A stretch of DNA of 37,217 nucleotides from an uncultured Clostridia bacterium. Its GTDB lineage: Bacteria > Bacillota > Clostridia > TANB77 > CAG-508. The translations under genes and the position numbers were made by a program. Numbering within the stretch: the first letter of the stretch is position 1; each line of letters starts with the position of its first letter. Of this stretch, positions 1-6,843 are shown one piece after another. The DNA is taken from assembly GCA_947631335.1 (NCBI GenBank), contig CANRKZ010000009.1, forward strand, positions 1 to 37,217, in the 5' to 3' direction. The notes below the pieces were generated by a model that was given only the letters and a program-made list of their open reading frames with translations, was not told the DNA's origin and searched no databases.

Positions 1-6
1 ATAAAA

Positions 7-699
7 ATGATTTATTCAAAAGAATTAGAAGGAATGTGCCAAGTAAAAAAAGGAGTAGACCATGGACCAGCACCAATCCCAGAAGAAGGAAAATGGGTAA
101 AAGCAAAAGAAATAAAAGACATTTCTGGTTTAACACATGGAATTGGATGGTGTGCACCACAACAAGGGGCATGTAAATTAACATTAAATGTAAAAGAAGG
201 AGTAATTCAAGAAGCATTAATTGAAACGATAGGATGTTCAGGAATGACACATTCAGCAGCAATGGCAGGAGAAATTTTAACTGGAAAAACAATATTAGAA
301 GCATTAAATACGGATTTAGTATGTGATGCTATAAATACTGCTATGAGAGAACTATTTTTACAAATTGTATATGGAAGAACACAAACTGCATTTTCAGAAG
401 GGGGACTTCCAGTAGGAGCGGGATTAGAAGATTTAGGAAAAGGACATACATCACAAGTAGGAACTATTTATTCAAGCTCTTTAAAAGGACCAAGATACTT
501 AAATCTTGCAGAAGGTTACATAGTTGAATTAGGATTAGATAAAGAAAACCAAATAATTGGTTACAAATATGTTCATTTAGGAAAGATGATGGATAATATT
601 AAGGCAGGAATTGATCCAAAAGAAGCAATTGAAAAAGCTTCTGGAACCTATGGAAGATTTGATGAAGCCGTTAAGAAGATTGATCCAAGAGAACAATAA
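7..699 (+). CDS. NifU/IscU-like iron-sulfur cluster scaffold protein
   Basis: A 230-residue protein of the IscU/NifU N-terminal type, expected to hold nascent Fe-S clusters in the cytoplasm. Cysteines at about residues 49, 56, 77 and 106 lie in the contexts GIGWCAPQQGAC, ETIGCSGMTHSAA and DLVCDAIN; the Gly-Cys after the central beta strand and the following alpha helix are typical of the scaffold fold. It is longer than a classic IscU (about 130 residues). Its N-terminus (GPAPIPEEGKW) matches my memory of the clostridial subgroup that is always paired with a GGGtGRT protein, and that partner follows after 62 bases, so the two probably form one operon. The ATG is only six bases from the window start, so its ribosome site is not visible. 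The cluster type and client proteins are unknown. Confidence 0.85.
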   Translation: MIYSKELEGMCQVKKGVDHGPAPIPEEGKWVKAKEIKDISGLTHGIGWCAPQQGACKLTLNVKEGVIQEALIETIGCSGMTHSAAMAGEILTGKTILEALNTDLVCDAINTAMRELFLQIVYGRTQTAFSEGGLPVGAGLEDLGKGHTSQVGTIYSSSLKGPRYLNLAEGYIVELGLDKENQIIGYKYVHLGKMMDNIKAGIDPKEAIEKASGTYGRFDEAVKKIDPREQ

Positions 700-761
700 G
701 AGTCTATTTGGAATATAGTTGTAAAAAATAATAATTTTTAAATAAATAGGAGGAATAAAAC

Positions 762-1766
762 ATGGCAGTAACATTTGAAAGTTATGAAAGAAGAATAAAA
801 CAAATAAAGCCAGTAATGGAAAAATACGGAATTAGAAATTTTGAGGATGCGTTAGAGATTTGTAAAGAAAGAGGATTTAATCCTTATGAAATAGTAAAAG
901 GAGTACAGCCAATTTGTTTTGAAAATGCAGCTTGGGCATATACATTAGGAGCAGCAATTGCTATACAAAAAGGATGTAAAAAAGCAGCAGATGCAGCAAA
1001 AGCAATTGGTGAAGGCTTACAAGCTTTTTGTATACCAGGTTCTGTTGCAGATGATAGAAAGGTAGGATTAGGACATGGAAATTTAGCTTCTATGTTATTA
1101 TCAGAAGATACAAAATGTTTTGCGTTCTTAGCAGGACATGAAAGCTTTGCAGCAGCAGAAGGAGCAATTGGAATTGCAAAATCTGCAAATAAGGTAAGAA
1201 AAGAGCCTCTAAGAGTAATCTTAAATGGTCTTGGAAAAGATGCAGCGCAAGTAATTTCAAGAATTAATGGATTTACCTACGTAAAAACAGAGTTTGATTT
1301 CTTTACTGGAAAAGTAAAAGTAGTAGAAGAAATTGCTTATTCCGATGGAGAAAGATCAAAAGTTAGATGTTATGGAGCAAATGATGTTAGAGAGGGTGTT
1401 GCTATTATGTGGATGGAGGACGTTGATGTATCTATAACAGGTAACTCAACAAATCCAACAAGATTTCAACATCCAGTTGCAGGTACATATAAAAAAGAAA
1501 GAACTCTAGAAGGAAAGAAATATTTCTCAGTTGCTTCAGGTGGAGGAACTGGAAGAACACTTCATCCAGACAACATGGCTGCTGGACCAGCTTCTTATGG
1601 TATGACAGATACTATGGGAAGAATGCACTCAGATGCACAATTTGCAGGAAGTTCTTCTGTACCAGCTCATGTTGAAATGATGGGATTAATCGGTATGGGA
1701 AATAATCCAATGGTTGGAGCAACAGTAGCAGTCGCAGTGGCTGTTGAAGAAGCTATGAACCATTAA
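762..1766 (+). CDS. GGGtGRT family protein
   Basis: A 334-residue protein carrying the family-naming motif GGGTGRT at about residues 260-266, followed by a Gly/Ala/Met-rich conserved tail. The family has no firmly established biochemical role that I know of; its standing association with the NifU-like scaffold upstream suggests a job in Fe-S metabolism (inference). The start is supported by AGGAGG eight bases before the ATG. No signal peptide or membrane span is seen. Conserved cysteines occur near IQKGCKKAAD and QAFCIPGS. A rho-independent terminator lies about 75 bases downstream, closing a two-gene operon. Confidence 0.88.
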   Translation: MAVTFESYERRIKQIKPVMEKYGIRNFEDALEICKERGFNPYEIVKGVQPICFENAAWAYTLGAAIAIQKGCKKAADAAKAIGEGLQAFCIPGSVADDRKVGLGHGNLASMLLSEDTKCFAFLAGHESFAAAEGAIGIAKSANKVRKEPLRVILNGLGKDAAQVISRINGFTYVKTEFDFFTGKVKVVEEIAYSDGERSKVRCYGANDVREGVAIMWMEDVDVSITGNSTNPTRFQHPVAGTYKKERTLEGKKYFSVASGGGTGRTLHPDNMAAGPASYGMTDTMGRMHSDAQFAGSSSVPAHVEMMGLIGMGNNPMVGATVAVAVAVEEAMNH

Positions 1767-1840
1767 TTTTAATAAATAATACCAAAAATATATTATAAAA
1801 TAAAATTAACAAATTAAGTTAGATAGAAAATAAAAGAAAG

Positions 1841-1873
1841 AGATTTAAGGAAATATTCTTTAAATCTTTTTTT
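1841..1873 (+). terminator. Rho-independent terminator after GGGtGRT gene
   Basis: A 12-bp stem (AGATTTAAGGAA with TTCTTTAAATCT, one G-T pair) and a 3-base loop are followed by seven T residues. It lies downstream of the Fe-S scaffold/GGGtGRT pair. Confidence 0.8.
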
Positions 1874-1989
1874 GGGTTTAAATAATAAGAGTTATTTAGA
1901 ATTGAATATATGATTAAAATAGAAAAAAATTTCCTATAAAAAAACAAGTAAGATGTATATAATTTATAAAAGGAGAAAGGACTATCAAA

Positions 1990-2627
1990 ATGGAATATAC
2001 AGACTTACATGACAATATTAGAAAAATAGAATATAAGGAAAGAGCAGAAGGTGTTTTAAAATAGATCAAAAAAATAGAGAAAAATTTGATTGAGCAAAAG
2101 ATCCAAATTCTTATGAAATAATAAATTTGTTTTTATTAGGAGGAAAATACCTAAAAGAAGGAGAAGATATTAATACAAATGCTTTGCAAGAAATATGGGA
2201 AATTCTTTCTCAAGATTTTGAACAGGCAGGAATTTCTGATCAAAGCTTTGTTTATTAAATTTGTAAAGATTTTTATGAAACTATGAAAAACAAAAAGAGT
2301 TTGGTAAATGACAAAGCATCTCATCATGCATTAAGAAAAATGCACGGAATTGGATTATTCTGTAGCCAGCAAAAAAGAGATGAGAAAGAAATAGAATACA
2401 ATAATCCAAAGGAATTATTAGAATTGATATAGGCAAGTAGAACATTAAAAGGAGTACACCCAGAGTTGTTTGAAAAATATCAGTTTCAAAAGAATATAGA
2501 ATGACTGTGTCGACTACAACCAGAAACTACATTAAAAGGTTAAATAGAAGACACAATGAAAAAATTAGAAACTAATCAACAAGAAAAATCGAATCATATT
2601 ATAAGTCAAGAAGAAGCAGAAAAATAA
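1990..2627 (+). pseudogene. Decayed gene of unknown family
   Basis: A ribosome site (AAAGGAGAAAGG) precedes ATG 1990, which opens a 24-codon frame ending at TAG 2062-2064. Coding-like sequence then continues in another frame from 2064 to TAA 2625-2627, interrupted by TGA, TAA, TAG, TGA and TAA codons. Readable pieces include AKDPNSYEIINLFLLGGKYL, DKASHHALRKMHGIGLF and a charged tail ending SQEEAEK. All five in-frame stops are one C-to-T change from a sense codon (CGA, CAA, CAG, CGA, CAA), as expected of a dead gene. I do not recognise the family. The frame change at about 2062 has no CGG, so it is unlike the recoding sites elsewhere in the window. Confidence 0.65.
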
Positions 2628-2650
2628 GAGGTATGCATACCTCTTATTTT
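2621..2650. terminator. Bidirectional palindromic terminator
   Basis: A perfect 30-base palindrome centred on GTATGCATAC with AAAATAAGAG / CTCTTATTTT arms, flanked by T runs in both directions. It overlaps the end of the decayed gene and lies just past the stop of the minus-strand band-7 gene. Confidence 0.8.
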
Positions 2651-2666
2651 TTATTAAAATACTTTT

Positions 2667-3578
2667 TTATTTTTTCGTATCTTTTTTATCAGTTACGACT
2701 TCTTTCATAGCACCTAATGAACCCAAAGCACTAGTTGCTTCAAAAGGAATAAATACTTTATTAGCATCACCTTTAGCCACTTCTTCTAGAGCTTCTAAAG
2801 ATTTTAATTGCACTAATTTGTCATTTGGATCTGCTTTTTTCATAGCATCATAAACCATTTGAATTTCTTTTGCTTTTGCTTCAGCAACTTCTTTAATAGC
2901 TTGTGCTTCACCGGCAGCTCTTCTAATTTGAGCTTCTCTATCAGCTTCAGCTTCTAAAATAGCAGCTTGTTTTTTACCTTCAGCAATGGTAATGGCAGAT
3001 TGTCTTTGTGCTTCTGATTCTAGAATCATTGCTCTTTTATTTCTTTCTGCATTCATTTCCTTTTCCATGGCATCTCGAATATCAGAAGGTGGAGTAATAT
3101 CTTTAATTTCAACTCGATCGATTTTACATCCCCATCTATCAGTTGCTTCATCTAATACAATTCTTAATTGATTATTAATACCATCTCTAGAACTAAATGT
3201 TTCATCCAAGTCCATTTTACCAATGATATCACGAATTGTTGTAATCGCCAAATATTCGATACCTTTCTTTAAACTTTGAATTTCATAAACTGCTTTTGCA
3301 GGATCTGTTATCTGATAGAAAACAACCGTATCAATTGTAATAGTAACATTATCTTTTGTAATAACTCCTTGAGGTGGAACATCCATTGTTTGTTGTTTTA
3401 AACTAACAACACTTCTAACATGATCAAAGAAAGGAACGATAATAGTAAGTCCAGCATCAGCCACCTTATAAAATTTACCTAATCTTTCAATGATATAAAC
3501 CTCAGATTGTTTAACGATTTTAATAGACATAGCCGCTATTACTAAAATAATAACAAGTAATACTAATAAAAACCACAT
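2667..3578 (-). CDS. SPFH/band 7 membrane protein (QmcA/paraslipin-like)
   Basis: A 303-residue protein with an N-terminal membrane segment (residues 1-18, FLLVLLVIILVIAAM), then an SPFH/band-7 domain with the typical run VYIIERLGKF, VPFFDHVRSVVSLK, and a Glu/Ala-rich coiled-coil stretch (about 170-240, repeated EAEA/AEAK). Such proteins form large oligomeric membrane rings and are linked to membrane microdomains and quality control of membrane proteins. It is the second gene after NfeD (48 bases between them), the classic NfeD-SPFH pairing. Length and domain order are normal, and AGGAGG lies before the ATG. Whether it is QmcA or a closer clostridial relative cannot be settled from sequence alone. 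Confidence 0.9.
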   Translation of the reverse strand: MWFLLVLLVIILVIAAMSIKIVKQSEVYIIERLGKFYKVADAGLTIIVPFFDHVRSVVSLKQQTMDVPPQGVITKDNVTITIDTVVFYQITDPAKAVYEIQSLKKGIEYLAITTIRDIIGKMDLDETFSSRDGINNQLRIVLDEATDRWGCKIDRVEIKDITPPSDIRDAMEKEMNAERNKRAMILESEAQRQSAITIAEGKKQAAILEAEADREAQIRRAAGEAQAIKEVAEAKAKEIQMVYDAMKKADPNDKLVQLKSLEALEEVAKGDANKVFIPFEATSALGSLGAMKEVVTDKKDTKK

Positions 3579-3625
3579 AATAAATTCCTCCTTTTATATG
3601 TATCATTAATAAATTAAAAGACCTA

Positions 3626-4069
3626 TTATGAATTAGAAAGTATTTTTACAGGAGTAACAATTGCTTTTACACCCTTTACTTCTAAAACTTTAACTTCATT
3701 ACCTTTTGGTATAATTGAATTATTTTGACTCGCAGCTGACCAAATTTCTCCATTTACTTTTATTTGTCCAGTTGCGTGCATAGAATCAATTTCTGTGGTT
3801 ACTATCCCAGTTTTGCCAATAATGGAGTATACATTTGTTTTAATAGGGCTTTTATTTTGAGCAAATTTTTTTACAAAAGGTTTTGTAGCAAATAATAATA
3901 TGCTAGAAGATATTACAAACACAGTTGTTTGAATGAAAATGTTATCTGTAAAAAAACTTGTAAGCATAGCAAATAATGAGCCAATTGCTAACCAAAAAAT
4001 TAAAAATCCGACTGTCATAATTTCAACAATTAGAAATACTCCTGCTAAAATTAGCCAAATATACCACAT
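3626..4069 (-). CDS. NfeD family protein
   Basis: A 147-residue protein with three or four hydrophobic helices (about 1-75: IWLILAGVFLIVEIMTVGF, LAIGSLFAML, TTVFVISSSILLF) and a C-terminal OB-fold domain (about 85-140) with the usual GKTGIVTTEI and GQIKVNGEIWSA strands. This is the short NfeD1b form without a serine-protease domain. It is thought to act with the SPFH protein encoded directly downstream. The start has AAGGAGG at the usual distance. A possible -10 (TATAAT at 4106-4111 on the minus strand) lies inside an 11-bp inverted repeat. Confidence 0.88.
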   Translation of the reverse strand: MWYIWLILAGVFLIVEIMTVGFLIFWLAIGSLFAMLTSFFTDNIFIQTTVFVISSSILLFATKPFVKKFAQNKSPIKTNVYSIIGKTGIVTTEIDSMHATGQIKVNGEIWSAASQNNSIIPKGNEVKVLEVKGVKAIVTPVKILSNS

Positions 4070-4109
4070 GAAAATAAATTCCTCCTTAATTTACCAATTA
4101 TTATTATTA

Positions 4110-4141
4110 TAACATATTTCTAAGAAAAAAGAAATATGTTA
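4110..4141. repeat. 11-bp inverted repeat at the nfeD promoter
   Basis: TAACATATTTC and GAAATATGTTA are exact inverted copies separated by ten bases (TAAGAAAAAA). On the minus strand the arm nearer to nfeD overlaps a TATAAT-like -10 (4106-4111). It could be an operator for a dimeric regulator or a weak hairpin; there is no T run to make it a terminator for either direction. Confidence 0.5.
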
Positions 4142-4351
4142 ACGTAATTTTTTTCATAAACTTCCAGTAACAAAATAAGAATAAAAGAGATTCACAAGTG
4201 TTCTTACAAAAATATATAAAATTGAATTATTACAATTCAATTTAGAATTAAAAGTTTACAAGTTAAAAAATTATGAAAAATTAGTAATCTAAGTATAAAA
4301 AAATAAAAAAATGTACATACCTATAATAAAAGAGAAGAGGTATTTATTTTT

Positions 4352-4540
4352 ATGGATAAAAATTTAAAAAAACAAGAAAAAGAAAAGCAAGTGGAAATAG
4401 GAATCGAAGAGATAGGAGAAGATGCTACTAAATATGGGGAGTTTATTTCTTCTTATTTTGCATGGGTGTCTCTAGAAAATCAAAAAGATAGAGTAAGTGA
4501 ACTAGAAAACATGACAAAAAAAGAAGAAAAAGATAAATAG
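4352..4540 (+). CDS. Small hypothetical protein
   Basis: A 62-residue, very charged protein (Lys/Glu-rich at both ends) with a short central hydrophobic/aromatic patch (EFISSYFAWVSLEN). It is preceded by GAGAAGAGG, though the spacing to the ATG (about 13 bases) is long. No known family is recognised. It lies just upstream of the CtsR promoter region and is probably transcribed separately, because the ctsR operon has its own promoter 78 bases downstream. Confidence 0.5.
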   Translation: MDKNLKKQEKEKQVEIGIEEIGEDATKYGEFISSYFAWVSLENQKDRVSELENMTKKEEKDK

Positions 4541-4592
4541 GATTAGAAAAAAGGAAATAAAGATAGAAAAATAGACTATAAAAGTACTAAAA

Positions 4593-4609
4593 GGTCAAGG
4601 AAAGTCAAA
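4593..4609 (+). promoter_or_regulatory. CtsR operator 1
   Basis: GGTCAAG-GAA-AGTCAAA is a tandem heptad repeat matching the CtsR box (A/GGTCAAA NAN A/GGTCAAA) with one mismatch. It sits nine bases upstream of the -35. Confidence 0.85.
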
Positions 4610-4617
4610 AACAACTC

Positions 4618-4645
4618 TTGAAAAATATTTTAAAAATAGTATAAT
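4618..4645 (+). promoter_or_regulatory. Promoter of the ctsR-mcsA-mcsB-clpC operon
   Basis: TTGAAA (4618-4623), a 16-base spacer and TATAAT (4640-4645): a vegetative-type promoter bracketed by two CtsR boxes. Confidence 0.85.
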
Positions 4646-4654
4646 AATATTGTA

Positions 4655-4671
4655 AGTCAAAGAAAGTCAAA
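4655..4671 (+). promoter_or_regulatory. CtsR operator 2
   Basis: AGTCAAA-GAA-AGTCAAA, a perfect tandem heptad at the expected transcription start, placed to block RNA polymerase. With operator 1 it makes the operon autoregulated and stress-induced. Confidence 0.88.
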
Positions 4672-4719
4672 GTCAGCAAAAATAAAAAGTTAAATTGTTT
4701 TAGTAAAGGAGAAAAATAT

Positions 4720-5166
4720 ATGAGAATATCAGATATAATAGAAGATTTTATCAAAGATTTATTTGATGAAAAAAATGAAGCAATTGAAATTCAAAGAAAT
4801 GAACTAGCAGAGCGCTTTAATTGTGTACCATCACAAATTAACTATGTTATTGCAACTAGATTTAAACCATCACAAGGATATTATGTAGAAAGTAGAAGAG
4901 GTGGCGGTGGGCATATTACAATTCGAAAAGTAAACAATACGCAGGAAGATTATATTATGCACATTATTAATCATATAGATAAACAATTAACATTAAATGA
5001 AGTTGATATACTAATTAGTGACTTTCTAACATATGATATCATAAATCATAAAGAAGCAAAACTTTTAAAGGTTGCAACAAGTGATAATGTACTACAATTA
5101 CCAAAAGAGATAAAAGATCAAGTACGTGCTAGAATATTTAAAAATATGTTATTAAATTTAAAATAA
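4720..5166 (+). CDS. ctsR: Transcriptional repressor CtsR
   Basis: A 148-residue protein, the family's usual length. The N-terminal winged helix-turn-helix includes ELAERFNCVPSQINYVI and the glycine-rich wing RRGGGGHITIRK, which inserts into the minor groove of the tandem heptad operator. The C-terminal half is the dimer domain. CtsR represses clp stress genes until heat or protein stress inactivates it. First gene of an operon with mcsA (14 bases on), mcsB and clpC; two CtsR boxes lie directly upstream, so it controls its own operon. The start is supported by AAAGGAG seven to eight bases ahead. Confidence 0.95.
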   Translation: MRISDIIEDFIKDLFDEKNEAIEIQRNELAERFNCVPSQINYVIATRFKPSQGYYVESRRGGGGHITIRKVNNTQEDYIMHIINHIDKQLTLNEVDILISDFLTYDIINHKEAKLLKVATSDNVLQLPKEIKDQVRARIFKNMLLNLK

Positions 5167-5180
5167 AGGAGGTATTTAAT

Positions 5181-5738
5181 ATGTTGTGTGATAACTGTGG
5201 AAAAAGAGAAGCAAATGTAAGATACTCAGAAAATATAAACGGAAGAAAAAAAGAATTAAATTTATGTGAAGAATGTAGTAAAAAAATGGGAATTGGACAA
5301 ATAGACTTTGGTATGCCAATTGATTTTTCAAGTTTTTTAGGAGGGTTTATGGACAGCTTTGGGGCTACACCAGACTTTGCACCGATGTTGAATGATTTAA
5401 AAACTTTAAGATGTAATGGATGTGGTTATACATTTGAAGATATCGTAAATAAAGGAAGATTAGGATGCAAAGATTGTTATGAAGTATTTGAAAATCGAAT
5501 AGATCCAATCATTAAAAGAATTCAAGGATCTAATCAGCATGTAGGAAGAATTGGAAAAGTAATAGATTCTAGAATTGATAATACTATGGGAAAAAAGGAA
5601 AACAAGAAAGAAAGAAAAGAAAGCAAAGAACAGTCAAAAATTGAAAAACTACAAGAAGAATTAAAAGCTGCAATTCAAGAAGAAAGATATGAAGAAGCAG
5701 CTAAATTAAGAGATGAAATTAAAAAATTAGAAAAATAA
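5181..5738 (+). CDS. mcsA: McsA, zinc-finger activator of McsB
   Basis: A 185-residue protein with two CXXC pairs near the N-terminus (CDNCGKREA, LCEECSK), a second set (RCNGCGY, GCKDCYEVF) and a C-terminal UVR domain (LQEELKAAIQEERYEEAAKL). McsA binds zinc and activates the arginine kinase McsB and, with it, ClpC. AAAGGAGG precedes the ATG and it follows ctsR by 14 bases. All expected motifs are intact. That is notable because the partner kinase downstream has lost catalytic residues. Confidence 0.93.
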   Translation: MLCDNCGKREANVRYSENINGRKKELNLCEECSKKMGIGQIDFGMPIDFSSFLGGFMDSFGATPDFAPMLNDLKTLRCNGCGYTFEDIVNKGRLGCKDCYEVFENRIDPIIKRIQGSNQHVGRIGKVIDSRIDNTMGKKENKKERKESKEQSKIEKLQEELKAAIQEERYEEAAKLRDEIKKLEK

Positions 5739-5752
5739 AAGAGGTGAAAACT

Positions 5753-6766
5753 ATGAATTGGTATTTACAAAGTAGTGACGATTGTGATGTAGTAAAAAGT
5801 ACAAGAATTCGCTTAGCAAGAAATTTAAGTGAGTTTCCATTTAATTTAGAAAAAAAAGAAGAAATGGAAAAACTTGAAAATAAAATAAAAGATAATTTAT
5901 ATTGTATTGGATATGGATTAAAATTTCTAAAACTAAAAGATATGGATAATATTACCAAAATGAGTTTAGTAGAAAAAAACTTAATCAGTCCAGAGTTTGC
6001 TTTAAAAAGAAGTAAAACAGGAAGTATTTTAATCAATGAGGATGAAAACATTTGTATTATGGTAGGTGGTAAAGATCATTTAGCGATACAAGTATTTAAT
6101 TGTGGAATAGATTTAGAAAATACATTAAATTTAGCAATCGAATTAGATGAAAAAATAGGAGAATCTCTAGGCTATGCAATTCATAAAAAATATGGGTATT
6201 TAACAAGTAGTCCAAGTGATGTTGGAACAGGTCTAAAAGCTTCTGTTATGGTACATTTACCAGCTCTTTCTAAAACAAAAAATATAAGAAAAATATTGGA
6301 AGCAATTAGCGACTTTGGAATGAATATTAGAGGTGTTTACGGAGAGAATAACCAAATACAAGGAGACATATACCAAATATCTAATAAACAAACTCTAGGA
6401 ATTACAGAAAAGGAAATTATAAAAAATTTAAACATAATTGTTAGACAAGTAATTGAACAAGAAAGGCAAGCAAGAAAATTACTTGCAAAAGATGACTTAG
6501 AATTAGAAGACATAATTTATAGAAGTTACGGAATTCTTACAAATGCGAGAAAAATATCTTATGAAGAGGCAAGAGAATTATTATCTAATATAAAATTAGG
6601 TACAGATTTAGGGATTTTAAAAGAACTTACAGATTTAAAGGTACAAAAATTATATTTATATTCTAAACCAGCAGGTTTACAAAAATACCTAGGAAAGCAA
6701 TATGATAGACTTGAGCGTGACATAAAAAGGGCAGAGATTATTAAACAAATTATAGCCGAAAAATAA
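5753..6766 (+). CDS. mcsB: McsB-like protein arginine kinase, probably catalytically inactive
   Basis: A 337-residue member of the McsB/phosphagen-kinase family; ATG 5753 is preferred over GTG 5744 because AGAGGTG is spaced correctly for it. The overall family is clear: STRIRLARN (17-24), LVEKNLISP, DVGTGLKASVMVHLPAL (157-172), IRGVYGEN (192-199), and a C-terminal ERD (321-323) matching the phosphoarginine-receptor pair. But the catalytic loop NEEDH(I/L)R reads GGKDHLA (105-111), losing both glutamates and the ATP-binding arginine. The active-site Cys of LTSCPTNVGTG is Ser153, and the Arg of TGLRAS is Lys162. Arg193 and Glu198 are kept. I infer a pseudokinase that may still bind McsA, ClpC or phosphoarginine. 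The comparison with B. subtilis McsB is from memory. Confidence 0.88.
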   Translation: MNWYLQSSDDCDVVKSTRIRLARNLSEFPFNLEKKEEMEKLENKIKDNLYCIGYGLKFLKLKDMDNITKMSLVEKNLISPEFALKRSKTGSILINEDENICIMVGGKDHLAIQVFNCGIDLENTLNLAIELDEKIGESLGYAIHKKYGYLTSSPSDVGTGLKASVMVHLPALSKTKNIRKILEAISDFGMNIRGVYGENNQIQGDIYQISNKQTLGITEKEIIKNLNIIVRQVIEQERQARKLLAKDDLELEDIIYRSYGILTNARKISYEEARELLSNIKLGTDLGILKELTDLKVQKLYLYSKPAGLQKYLGKQYDRLERDIKRAEIIKQIIAEK

Positions 6767-6843
6767 TACTTTTCTAAAAATGAGAAAAATCGTTAAAATT
6801 TAAAATGTTCTTTATTAAAAGGACATAGAAAGGAGTGATAGAT

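Noticed and set aside
2058..2066. The frame change in the decayed gene as another recoding site
   Set aside because: There is no CGG or CGGA there, and several stops follow.
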